The notes under the pieces: generated by a model | What the model was told of the DNA's origin: nothing | What the model saw: only the letters and a program-made list of their open reading frames with translations | The model's database searches: none | Shown here: piece by piece, positions 22,447 through 33,647 of the stretch | Numbering within the stretch: position 1 is the stretch's first letter | How the letters are laid out: every line of letters begins with the position of its first letter | Made by a program: the position numbers and the translations under genes | Assembly (NCBI RefSeq): GCF_023898315.1 | Contig: NC_064619.1 | Location: 344,916,650-344,980,649, forward strand | Direction of reading: 5' to 3' | Length of the DNA: 64,000 bases | Origin: Schistocerca nitens | Lineage: Eukaryota > Arthropoda > Insecta > Orthoptera > Acrididae

Positions 22447-23149
22447 CAGTTATATTCTGATGGCCACTACACTCTTAATACAAACAAACTTATCTTTAAT
22501 CATATAAAGTTGGAATTCCTGAGACATATCTCACCTTCTTCTATGATAAAGTAAGCAGGCGACCCGAGTTCGATACCCAGTGCTTGTGTAAATTTTAATT
22601 CATTGTTTTAGCCAACATCATTATCATAAACATATCTGTTTTTAGATTTAAGTGACATGATTGATTCTGCACGTTATTTTTCCTTGCCACATTTATGATT
22701 ATCATAGTAGTTTAAGATCAAAATATGACCGTTCTGCACATGATCATACATGTTCTTCTGTTTCTTGTAACAAATATGTTCATGTTATGTTCCTTTTATT
22801 TACGTAGTGTTATGCACTACCACTTCTCATAATACTTTCTTAATAAACATCAAAACTAGGGGTAAATTTGGTCTAATTTTGATTTACACAGTGTATTTTC
22901 TATCAATTTTTCACATATGAAAGTTTCTTCATCTCTTTCGTCGATGAATGTAATTGGTGTCAATGGACCTTAAGTAAAGTTTTTGCTTTTTAATTTAAAA
23001 TAAATCAGGGGTCCGCCCTTTGAATGAGGGCAGTAACCAATGCTTGTGATTTTACACAGTTTCTAATATAAAGCGACCTATTCTGAATTTCCTTTGTGAT
23101 CTTTAGTTTAAGTCCTTAAATTTCTTGCGCTTTTGTGTATTAATCAGAC
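22447..23149. other. Unassigned AT-rich region
   Basis: No coding domain, RNA gene or known repeat is recognised before the plus-strand LINE. Confidence 0.5.
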
Positions 23150-25560
23150 ACATTTCAGCGTTTTGTGTCTAGTGTCCATCGTCCTTAGTAAGGATAGGGA
23201 TTGTGAATGCTGCGTTCAGATGGGAGCTGAGTTGGTGACCCCGTGCTGACAGCTTCAGGTGGTGCTGGCTTTGGTCAGAGAGTTTGAGGCTATTGCGAAT
23301 GGGCATCACTATGTGGGCTTCACGAGGGGATTCAAGGGACGTCCAGCATGTTCCACGTGTCTCCCGATTAGTCTACTACCTTTTTCCACTACAGGTACTC
23401 ACCAGTAGTAGAGTAAAGGTCGTTTCAAACGTATGGGAGGTAGTGAAAGACTTTCCGATGTGGGCGGAGGGGGGTGTAGACGTTCTAAGGGCCTCCGCCT
23501 TTCGTCTGATGAGTAGGTCTCAGGCGCTGTCTGTGTTCTGATAAAGATTCAGCACTGGATGCAACTGATTTCCCTGTTTCAGCGCAAACCTCTCGGTCTG
23601 CAAGGTACGAACAGTCACAGAGGGTGGACGTCAGCGTGAAAGGCTGCTGGCTAAACATAGGACGAGTGTCGACCTAGTAACAGTCGGTATTATAGATGTA
23701 AACTGTCATAGCTTGTAAACTGTCGTAGCTGTGTTGAGAAAGGACCAGAGCTCCAAGCGCTAGTAGAAGGAACTGAAGCTCAAATCCTTATAGTCACTGA
23801 AAGTTGGTTAACGCCAGATAGGGATAGATTAAATAAAAATGGTGGTGGGGCGTTTATTGCTGTCAGAAGACACCATACAGTTAAACTGAAATAGATAGTG
23901 ACTGTGAGTTGAATGGGTAGAGATTATACTTGACAATCAGAATTTGTTCCTTTTATCGACCCTCCGATTCAAATGATACAGCTGTTGAACAGTTCAGCAT
24001 CCCACTCATACATTTGTAGCAGCTGGTGACTTCAATCTAACATCGATTGGCGAAAATACATATTTAAAGTGTATGATAGGCGTAAAGCATCGTCCGAAAT
24101 AGTACTAAATTCTTTACTCGAAAATTACTTTGAACAGTTAGTTTAGGAGCCCACTCAAAGTGTAAATGGTAATGAAAACATACTAAACCTCTCAGCAAGA
24201 AATAATCACGGGCAAATATGGCGCATCATAACGAATACTGGGGTTAGTGCTCCCCAGGACGTTATAGCAAAACTGAACACGGTAACATCCAAAACCACCA
24301 AAAATAAACGAAGAATATATCTATTTAAAAAAAACAGATACAAAATTCGCTTGACGCCTTTCTAAGAGACAGTCCACTTTTTCCAGTCTAACACTGAATT
24401 TAAGCCACAGCTGGTCTACAGTTACAAAGCAATTGTATTCACGGCAATTGAGAAATATATACAAAATAAGTAAATTAATGGGAAATGGTATACAGTGCAG
24501 GTCATAACACTGATGCGAAAGCAACGCAAAAGCGTGTAAAATTTAAAAGAAAATAAAATCTCCAAGAATAGCGATGTTTTTCTGAAGCTCGAAACTTAGC
24601 GCGGACTTCAATGCGAGATGCTTTTAATAATTACCACAACAAAACTCTGTCTCGAAGTCTGACAAAAAATGCAAAGAGATTCTGGTCGTATGTAAATTGC
24701 AATCAATACCTTCACTGCGCGATAACAATATTAATGTCACCAATGACCGTGCCTATAAAGCGAAGTTACTAAGCACTGCTTTCCGAAATTTCTTCACCGA
24801 GGAAGACGAAGTAAATGTTCCAGAATTATAATCAAGAACAACTGCCAATATGAGTAACTTGGAAGGAGATACAATCGATGTAGCGAAGGAGCATACATCA
24901 CTTAATAAAGGCAAATCATCCCGCCCAGATTGTGTAACAGTTAGGTTCCTTTCAGATTATGCTGATGCAATAGCGCCCTGCATAGCAATCACATACAACC
25001 ACTGGTTCGACGAAATATCCGTAGCTAAAGACTGGAAAGTTGCAGAAGTCACACCAATACTCAAGAAGGGAAGCAGGAGTAATCTGATGAACCACAGATC
25101 CATTTCATTAACGTCGACATGCAGCAGGATTTACTGTAAGATTTCGGAACGTATGCTATATTCGAACATTATGAACTGCCTCGAAGAAAACGATTTTTCG
25201 ACAAATAGAAAACATGGATTGAGAAACATAGTTCTTATGAAACACAACTAACTGTTTATTTATATGAAGTAGTGAGTGCTGTCGACAGAGTATGTCAAAT
25301 TCATTCCATATTTCCAGGTATCTACAAGGCTTTTGACGTCGTTCCTGACAAATGACTTCTAATCAAATTACGTGCCTATGGAGTATCATGTCATTTGGGC
25401 GACTGGATCTGTGATTTCTTGTCAGAAAGGTGCAATGAGTAAAACGGAAGTGATATCTGTCGTTCCTCAAGTGTTATAGACCCTCTGCTGTTCCTAATCT
25501 ATGTAAATTATGTAGGAAAAATTCTGAACGGCTTACTTTGATAGTTCGATGAACTTGCTG
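23150..25560 (+). mobile_element. CR1/Jockey-type LINE, strongly decayed
   Basis: From about 23200 the plus strand gives pieces of an ORF1-like protein (LVTPC-QLQVVLALVREFEAI), then an endonuclease-like piece ILIVTESWLTPDRDRL near 23790-23830, then reverse transcriptase pieces up to about 25560. Stops and frame changes are frequent. The 3' end is not visible. It is the same broad group as the minus-strand LINE at 2.6-5 kb. Confidence 0.7.
24780..25560 (+). pseudogene. LINE reverse transcriptase fragment
   Basis: FRNFFTEEDEVNVPEL, then SLNKGKSSRPDCVTVRFLSDYADAIAP, WKVAEVTPILKKGSRSNLMN-RSISLTSTCSRI and the variant DPLLFLIYVNYVGKIL mark RT motifs in the usual order. The longest open piece is 24850-25251. 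The YADD-type catalytic motif and the C-terminal part are not found. The fragment is dead. Confidence 0.8.
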
Positions 25561-26530
25561 CCGGCCACTTATTTGTTAATTACAGAGTAGTCATTAGATG
25601 TCAATGAATATTGTAGATAAAATTTCTATTCTTGCCTCTTTGAAGGAGTAAATGTTTTATGAAGCTAGGCGTATTTTTGCTTTGTTTGTAAACTTTTTGA
25701 TAATATTTGCTAATAGAAATCATACTGAAATTAAATTACTGCAAAGAAAGAAAAAAAAATTGCCTTGAACAACATGTTCAGCTTCAAGTGTGACTGAACC
25801 CGGAGGCTTCCTTGTTGGTGAATGTGTGTTGATAACTGTATTTTGTTTTCTTGTTTTGTTTGAAAAAGTGACAAGGTCGTCTCCAACTGTCATTTCAGCT
25901 GATGACATGAAGGACGTGGATCATCATCTAAATATGTCTACAAGGGTGGTAGTAGATAACATAAATTTTGCTAGTTTATGACCTACTATTAGTTTTTTCA
26001 GTGTGACATTCTGGTGCGCTTGGAAGGTGCGATAGGAGGGGGGGGGGGGTGAATGATAAAAAATGTCAAGCTGTTTTCACTGGTCACTGATCCTTCATTA
26101 AGATGTATACAGATTCGATTTAATGTAACTGAACTTAAGCAGGTATTTTGAATACATTTTTCGTCTTGGATAAAGCCGTTTTAAGGGGCGATTTCATTTC
26201 GTTTCCCTGTAGATTAGATGAAGAAGTGTTCTAAGAATTGGCAGGTAGCCGTCACAGGTGGAGGCGACGGGGATAGAACACGTTAACTGTATGAAATCAT
26301 GGGACCGGACGGTGGATCAGTGGCACCAGCATGGCAGTGTCCGTGACTCTGGAAGAACATGAGCCAAGCCGACAGACACGTTAAAAAGGCAAGGTCCAGC
26401 TGGGGGATAGCGTTCTTAAGGCCTGAACCCTGTTAGAGAGAGCGGTCCTAAAAGCTTTAGATCTGCAGCAAGGATTTCGTGGAAGCAGGGTGGTGGCAAT
26501 CTGGCCCGTATCAGGGAAACTGTCAGCAAG
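25561..26530. other. Unassigned sequence, possible Tc1 relic
   Basis: A G run lies at about 26037-26050. The piece at 26310-26370 translates as WHQHGSVRDSGRT, which is reminiscent of a Tc1 linker (WxQxGxxxDxxRxGRP) but too short to assign. Nothing else is recognised. Confidence 0.35.
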
Positions 26531-26535
26531 ATATT

Positions 26536-26995
26536 TGCTGTGTCTAGACAAGACAGTCTAGACACAAGGGCACGCGTCAACTCAAGCCGTCTTGCGTTAA
26601 GTCTGAAACAGGATACGTGATGAAAGCTATAAATAAAAGAACGGAGCTTCTCGTATACTTAACTTTAATTCTTTTGGTACATTTCTCTTGATAATACAAG
26701 TGAGTCTCTCTCCAGATATGGTTAATGGCGCCTTGCTAGGTCGTAGCCATGGACTTAGCTGAAGGCTATTCTAACTGTCTCTCGGCAAATGAGAGAAAGG
26801 CTTCGTACGTGTAGTCGCTAGCAATGTCGTCCGTACAACTGGGGCGAGTGCTAGTCAGTCTCTCGAGACCTGCCGTGTGGTGGCGCTCGATCTGCGATCC
26901 TGACAGTGGCGACACGCGGGTCCGACATGTACTAATGGACCGCGGCCGATTTAAGCTACCACCTAGCAAGTGTGGTGTCTGGCGGTGACACCACA
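26536..26995 (-). mobile_element. Solo LTR, second member of the same family (fossil)
   Basis: A 460-bp unit with minus-strand start TGTGGTGTCACC and a CA end, flanked by ATATT at 26531-26535 and 26996-27000. Its right two thirds match the LTR at 10835-11321 closely (cgccttgctaggtcgtagc, gacctgccgtgtgg, gtggcgacacgcgggtccga). The left third differs, so it is a different subfamily or age. No internal part is present. Confidence 0.85.
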
Positions 26996-27000
26996 ATATT

Positions 27001-28258
27001 CATCTCTCAGCCATCCTAAAATGCATGGACAATGACCCTTAAAAAACTGTTTCTTTGCAGGTGGCCGACAGGCTGTCGCCAGGGAATTACTTTTATCTCT
27101 TCTTCAGCTGCTAGAGAAACCCACTCCTAGCAGTTATAAAGACCACTAACTGATGACATATGTATGATATAGCGTTTGAGCTGATTTTTTTATAGAATAG
27201 AGGGCGGAAAGACAGCTTCTTAGATTTGACATTTTTGCCGGCTTCTGATGGGAGGTATTTAACATCAAAACTATTATGCCACTGATTTTGCTCTCGGCCG
27301 AGACAGAGGACTTTGAGAACAGCTCTCCTTTGTGACAGATACTGATGGAGTCCAGTGTTCGAGTCCACAGGAGAGATCTTCTAGGTGGCCACCTGATGGG
27401 AGCCAGCCACATAATCAGCCGTCAACTCACTTTAAATCAACATGGTGAGAGTAACTGGAACCACTGGCATCTTAGGACGAATGGAATATACAAATTAATA
27501 ATTTCCGGTTTAACCTATGTTTGACGGTACAGTCACACTTCCATCGAAATTTTAATTTCCCTTTCAACGCACAGGATCACTGTTATTGATGCGTAGACAG
27601 GTTGCAGTAAATTCATTAGGAAAGGAAGATGATGTTTAGTAAATTCCAATTCTCCACCAAACAACTATACCAACAGTTATTGCACTTATCTCTGTTTCGT
27701 CATAATAAAATATTTTACTACGCATCAAGCATGTTTATGTGATGCTTTTGTTTTTGTAATAAATTCAGAGTTCAGACAAATAGTGCCTTTTATTAACGTA
27801 GTTTGCAAATCCTCTATCATGATAAGTGTTTTTGAATGATAAATTGTGAACATCCCAGCTTTCATTTCACTGCCAGGGCGACAGTCTTCTAAGCGTTAGT
27901 TTAATCCGTCGTGTCAATTTAATGCAGCATTGATTCTTTAGATTGGATCCTTCTCATAGTTAATTCCGAGACAGAATACATTTTTTCATGGCACTGAGGT
28001 TTCATGCCACCATGCTGCTGAAGCATCTACTCAGGTCAGCTGAAAACATACGCTGACCCTTCATGGAGCGACGAATGCCGCTCTGCAATCGGAACCAAAT
28101 GGGCAACCTCTGCATAGATCCAAGTGTCAGGCAAATGCAGAGAACTTGGCAGCGTTTTAGGTAGCGAGCGCGAAATGTCGGCGAATTATTAGACAGTAAA
28201 AACAGATTATGGCATCAGTTCCTGATGACCACAAACCTTTCCGCTACATGAACAAATA
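27001..28258. other. Unassigned sequence
   Basis: No coding domain, RNA gene or repeat that I can name. Composition is mixed, with short frames only. Confidence 0.5.
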
Positions 28259-28450
28259 ACCAAGGCTCTGAGCACTATGGGACTTAACTTCTGAGGTCAT
28301 CAGTCCCCTAGAACTTAGAACTACATAAACCTAACTAACCTAAGGACATCATAAACATCCATGCCTGAGGCAGGATTCGAACCTGCGACCGTTTAGGTCG
28401 CGCAGTTACAGAATGTAGCGCCTAGAACCGCTCGGCCACCCCGGCCGGCG
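28259..28450 (-). mobile_element. SINE family A, copy 4
   Basis: Reverse copy from ggctctgagcactatgggac to ccccggccggcg, lacking the usual outer ~10 bp of its 3' end. The flanks atgaacaaata (28248-28258) and atgaacaata right of it look like an imperfect target duplication. The B box is intact. Confidence 0.88.
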
Positions 28451-28649
28451 CTAAATGAACAATAGTGTGGGAGACCATCAGGAAGATTCCTGAGAGAGGA
28501 GGGAGGTTTCAGTAGCTGATGTAACGCGCAATGCAAATCTCCAGACCAACCCATGAGACGAGACGTTTTCCGGACTATTACGTGCTATTTTGCCACAGTT
28601 AGCGCTGCTGCCAGTCAGCATTCAGCGTTCCGAAGCTACAGACTGGCTG

Positions 28650-28770
28650 CTGAGAATAGGAATTTGCAATATCCCGCGGTGTGTAAGACTGAAACCTATC
28701 AGAGTAATGTATCCACCCAGACTCGGTCACACTACCCTTAAGACTCCATCTTAACTGTAAATTAAGTAAC
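28650..28770 (+). repeat. Unclassified dispersed repeat, copy 1, left piece
   Basis: This piece matches about 38200-38330 over phrases such as gaaacctatcagagtaatg and ttaactgtaaatta. The rest of the copy resumes at about 30300. The intervening ~1.5 kb, including a tandem array, is absent from copy 2. I cannot assign a class. Confidence 0.7.
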
Positions 28771-28789
28771 GGAATCGCTCTGCAGTAAT

Positions 28790-30060
28790 CTCCTTATATA
28801 AAAACAAATGTCCTGACTGACTGACTGACTGACTAACTCATCATCGCCCAGGCCAAACCGCTAAGGATAAGAACTCGAAATTTGGAGTAGGTGTGGGGAT
28901 CTAATACTGTAGACGTCGTTTAAGAAGGGATTTTTCGAAATTTCAACCCAAAGGAAATGAAGAGTTTTTTTGGAAAAATTCACTATTAAAGCAATTTTCA
29001 AACTAGATCTACGAAAATTAGTATTTGGTTTTCCGGTCAGAAATACATGTTTGAGCATTTTCTGAAAATTGACCCTGACTGACTGTCAGGCTCACCATCG
29101 CCCAGCCCAAACCTCTAAGGATAGAAACACGAAATTTGGAGAAAGTGTGGATCTTATAAAGCAGTCGTCATTTAAGAAGGGATTTTTCGATGTTCCAACC
29201 CTAAGGGAGTGAAATATGGGCAGAATGGTTTTTTGAAACATGTCGCTATTAAGACAGTTTTGAAGCTAGACCTATGAAAATTAGTATTTGGTTTCTCGGT
29301 CAGATATAAATAAATATGTGTTTCAGCAGTTTTGGAAATTTAACGCTATGGGCGTGAAGTAGTGGGTGAAAGCTTTCTTTGAAAATATATCATCATTAAG
29401 GATCTACTAAAATATTTTTAAAGCTACATCTGTCAACATTGGTATTTGACTTCTCGGTTGCAAATAAAAAATTACATGTTTCAGTGGAACCCCTAAGGGG
29501 GTGAATTATGGAGTGAGACTTTTTATAAAAATATTTTATTGTGAAAGCAATTTTAAAGCTAATTATACGAAAATTTAAAATTGGCTTCTCAGTTAAAAAT
29601 AAGAAAACGTACTTCACTGTTTTTGGAAATTCAACACCTATGGGAGTGAAATGGTGATCAAAATTTTTATGGAAATATTTCATTGTGTAAGCATTTATGA
29701 AACTAAATCTGTGAAAATCTGTATTTGGATTCTCTGTTAGAAATAAAACAAACGCACGTCAATGATTTTGGAAATTCAACCCCAAAGGGGTGAAAATTTC
29801 TATGAAGAAATTTCATTGCGAAAACATTTATTAAAAGTAAATGTTCGAAAATCTGTGTTTGTCTTCTCTGTTAGAAACAAAAACACACGTGTTCCATTGT
29901 TTCTAGAAATTCAACCCATACGGGACAGCAATAGAGCATGTAAATTCTTAAGAAAATATTTTGTTGCATTAAAAAAATGTAAAGCTAAATTTATGGAAAT
30001 TGGTGTCTTACTTCTCGGTTATATACAAAGAAATATTTGTTAGAGAGTGGAAGTTGCTAT
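28790..30060 (+). repeat. Degenerate tandem array, period about 145 bp
   Basis: The array is preceded by a (CTGA)n run at about 28813-28836. A phrase like ggaaattcaacccctaaggg-gtgaa recurs at 28937, 29191, 29334, 29483, 29625, 29770 and 29905, with spacings of 254, then 143, 149, 142, 145 and 135. A second phrase like gtatttggcttctcggttag recurs in step. Units are diverged by substitutions and small indels. The frames across it give only decayed low-complexity peptides. It lies within copy 1 of the dispersed repeat. Confidence 0.8.
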
Positions 30061-30299
30061 TGAAATATTTCCACAGGAACGCTAAAGGCATGATTAACAA
30101 AAGCTTTGGACTCCAGCTACCGGAATCGCTTTTTGGTCAGAAGTACATTCGGAAAAGATCATGCTTGTATGGCCTTAATTAGCGTGAAAAGCTTGGAAGG
30201 TGTTGCAGTTTGTGAACAACATAAGAATTCAATTAAATAGTCTGTGCAGGCCATACAGCTCAGGCGAGCAAAGCAGCGGTCGCTAAGCTAGTCATATTA

Positions 30300-30660
30300 C
30301 ATAAGTATCCATTCAGTCAATAGAATAAATCAGTGAACGGAATGGAGCTACATGTTCCTTCAAATGAAAATGCAAATGAAACATAAACCTATTATTTATT
30401 ATATTAACCAATTAAAAAGTATTTGCATGAAAGTTCCACAAAGAAGCACAGTTAACTGCTGAAACACCCTGTAAGATAGGCAAGCGAGGGATGGCTACCA
30501 CATTCTAGCTGCACATTAAATCATTAATCCAATACAAACCAACGATTAATCGAGAAACTCCAGTGTTCGATTGAATACCACATCAAAAGATACTGTAGGA
30601 CGAGTCGGATTTAGCGGGTCTGTGCCACTGGTACGCTTCCTATATAAACATCAGCCCCGA
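30300..30660 (+). repeat. Unclassified dispersed repeat, copy 1, right piece
   Basis: This piece matches 38600-38940: aaaatgcaaatgaaac, attatttattatattaac, gagggatggctac and a shared stretch before gcacgcttcct/gtacgcttcct. It ends with cctatataaacatcagcccc, in which a TATA box is recognisable. The class is unknown; an LTR or a promoter-bearing retroposon are possibilities. Confidence 0.7.
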
Positions 30661-32497
30661 TCTAGTGAGCCATGCTGCTGTATACTCTCATCAGTGTGCA
30701 GTGGCAGCAAGTCGGAGGACCATGTTCATTGTATGTTTACCGTTTTGCAAATATGTGTTTACTACACAAAGATAGCAGAAGATCTATTCATACGACTTTA
30801 CGATCGAAGCTATTCTTATTTCATATGTTACAATTTCTGACTCTTTCGAGCAGAAGAGCGACCGAAAAATTTTCTGTTAAGCTACAGGGTCTATTGCTTA
30901 TGGAAAGGTATATAATCTCATATCACTGCAATGGTAGGCATAAAGAATAAGTTAGCGGTTAAATTGGTTACACAATCTAGATGAACAATATGACTTGGGA
31001 ATTGAAGTTAGCAGTGAACAAAATGGGTTTGTGTTAAGTGAGTTACTGAGAAGTATGTGATATATAGCTTCCATGATATGTGATACAGGTTCTGAATACA
31101 AATGACGTATACAAATTATCTAGCACGTAACAATGAAATATCTTAAATGTGACTAAAGTTGACTGACATTGTGCACACGATACGATTTGGGTAATTAAGA
31201 CATTATTGAACTAATACTGTAAAGACGTCCCAGGTTACATCAAAGCATGCGGAGAACAGCACCATAGTAAAGCATATTGTTGGTTAACCATGTAGTTATG
31301 AAATGGTCACATTCTATCGGTCGTGGCCGTTGGTAAGAGTTGATTTTGGCAAGATTCTTCTAACAGACATGATCATTTTCATGTCCTAATGTGCTACATA
31401 TGTGAACAATATACCAAAAACGATTTTAGTACTCTTGACAGAGTGGACACTATATAGTTGTGCAGAGTATACTGTCAAGAAAACAGCGAAAGTACTAATG
31501 CATACTGAGAATTTTGTCGAGTATATCAAGGAGGTAAGAGGTGTGTGTCATTGTAAGACGATCACACAAAATGGCGTGGTTCCCAACACTTAGCTCGGTG
31601 TGTCTTTACACTGTGAATGGTGAGTCAGAGGGCTGTGCACTGCTGCATGTGGCGTTGGAGTGAGGCCCACAGTCTAAGTCTCCACATTGCTGTTGCATTA
31701 GGCGCAAAGGGATGGACAGCCGTGGGAACATCACAGGCCAGCGCTATCACAGGCAACAGTAGCACCTGCGCCACTGCGTCCATCGGTCGTGGCAGCCGAC
31801 ATGGACATCAGGATTATCCTCTGATTACTGTCCCTTTGAGGCGTCGAGTCTCACCCAGGCCGGTAACACCTAAGGGGTTAACTCGTCTGTACCGAGACAC
31901 AGAATTGTTGAGAACTCATGAGCAGTAACTTATGTGATGAAGTACAATAGGGTCCACATCTAAGGAAATGTCATTAGATGGAACTATTGCAGGGGGGTCT
32001 CGTACAGATAAATATTTCAGTGCCCTGGAACAGAGCTGCAGTCCGGCTATTGTGATGCTCTCCAAAGGAAGGAAGACAACGGCGCAATCCCAGCATCATA
32101 CCTCAACGCCTGCAGCTAACTCAACGCCTGCAATTGAGACTCACTGCCCCTGTCAGCCAGCATCATGTCGGGTGGCCTGGATTAGTCGGCTGCCGAAGGC
32201 GTTCTCCCTTCCGCCATTTATGTTTACGTCGGGGCGGCGTCGGTGTGCATCGGGGCTTCCGTCCATTGTCTGGTTGCCACGACCGTGTAAAATCCGGATA
32301 AGCGCGCCTTTCAGACTGCTGTCCTTGGGGCGGTGCTGTCTGGGCGAACCTGCACAATACTACAGCTATGCGTTACGATTCTGCATGACTGGGCAACAAC
32401 ATGACACGAGACACAAGAACTAACATTAACAACATCACTATTACCAATTCTACAGCTAAGTCTTTACTTAGCCATGGCTACCTAAGACATGTTCGTG
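30661..32497. other. Unassigned sequence
   Basis: Two frames (31617-31928 and 31968-32423) cross a GC-richer patch, but neither has a recognisable domain, and the reverse strand is open as well. A repeat origin is more likely than a host gene, but I cannot show it. Confidence 0.4.
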
Positions 32498-32725
32498 GGG
32501 TTGGGTTGTTTTGGGGAAGGAGACCAGACAGCGAGGTCATAGGTCTCATCGGATTACGGAAGGACGGCGAAGTAAGCCGGTCGTGCCCTTTGAAAGGAAC
32601 CATTGCCTGGAGCAATTTAGGGAACTCACGGAAAACCTAAATCAGGATGGCCGGACGCAGGATTGAACCGTCGTCCTCCCGAATGCGAGTCCAATGTCTA
32701 ACCACTGCGCCACCTCGCTCGGTGT
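32498..32725 (-). mobile_element. SINE family C (tRNA-headed)
   Basis: On the minus strand the head reads gcgaggtggcgcagtggtta with a B box ggttcaatcc. The body includes catcctgatttaggttttcc and the tail aaacaacccaacccc. The flanks acatgttcgtg (32487-32497) and acatgtacgtg (32726-32736) are an 11-bp target duplication with one change. Its body is unlike family A. Confidence 0.9.
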
Positions 32726-33640
32726 ACATGTACGTGTCCACACACTAACCACATCCACGTCATTAGGATACTTAAGAAAACTATGCGAATACATATTTAC
32801 TAGTGAAATTAAAATTGTAACTTGGCCCTGCCAGTGGAAATTATGTGGTTAAAGGCAGTAAAATGCACGTATTCTTCTTCTGCTTTGTTGGCGCCTTATC
32901 TTCAGTTGAGACTTTATTGAGCATACTTTGGAAATGACATTAGAAAATTCTTCACCTAAGCCGTTGTGCTCAAGGGTGACCTGTTCCTGAACTGGAAGCA
33001 GAGAGAAACGTTAGTGTCTTGTGTCTTCTCGAAGGTCACAGCTTCTTACACACAATGCTGCAGACTCTGTTCGCCTACAGGAGAGACAAACTCCATTATT
33101 TATGAGTCACAAGTACCGTTGATCCCTGGCATTACACTACAACACAAAACCTACATCTCCACTCTCTACATATGGGTCCATTTAACTATGGCGTGGATTT
33201 GTCCCAAATCAAAGTAGCATCCTGAGAACGCTCAACTGGCACAGACTTCCGAAAGCGAAACCTGTTGTCCACGACAGACACAAACGCTTCTTCAGTATTC
33301 TACGGTTCATCCCTCCGTCACAGCCAACTTAATGCTACATGTTTAACAACTGCTTAAATGTCACGGTACAGGTAACGGACGACAGCCAGAATGTCTACTC
33401 CTCTTCGTACTCAGTCATCAAAATTTCTAAGACCTTCCGTCGTGCTCTGACACTAGAGACATGAATTGAGCACTAACTGCTTTTCCGTTGCCACACAACT
33501 CTATTTACACGGGTTGTAAACGTATATCAATACTCAACAAACACAAGATTTATAACAAAGATCAGAAGCAAAAATAACCCACATTACCTGCTTAACTCTA
33601 TACAATTGATCCCTACGATCTAATACTGTGCCAATTAATT
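32726..33640. other. Unassigned sequence
   Basis: No coding domain or repeat is recognised. Confidence 0.5.
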
Positions 33641-33647
33641 GAGAGTT

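Noticed and set aside
24180-24540. Minus-strand frame at 24321-24524 as a gene
   Set aside because: It runs antisense through the decayed plus-strand LINE and has no motif.
26310-26370. Tc1-like linker relic
   Set aside because: The phrase is only about a dozen residues long with no terminal repeats or catalytic block nearby, too little to annotate as an element.
28790-30060. CRISPR-like array
   Set aside because: Units are about 145 bp and diverged throughout, with no short identical repeats or unique spacers. The setting is a eukaryotic transposon-rich genome.
31617-32423. Two plus-strand frames of 103 and 151 codons
   Set aside because: They lie in a GC-richer patch that is also open on the other strand and have low-complexity, unrecognisable products.
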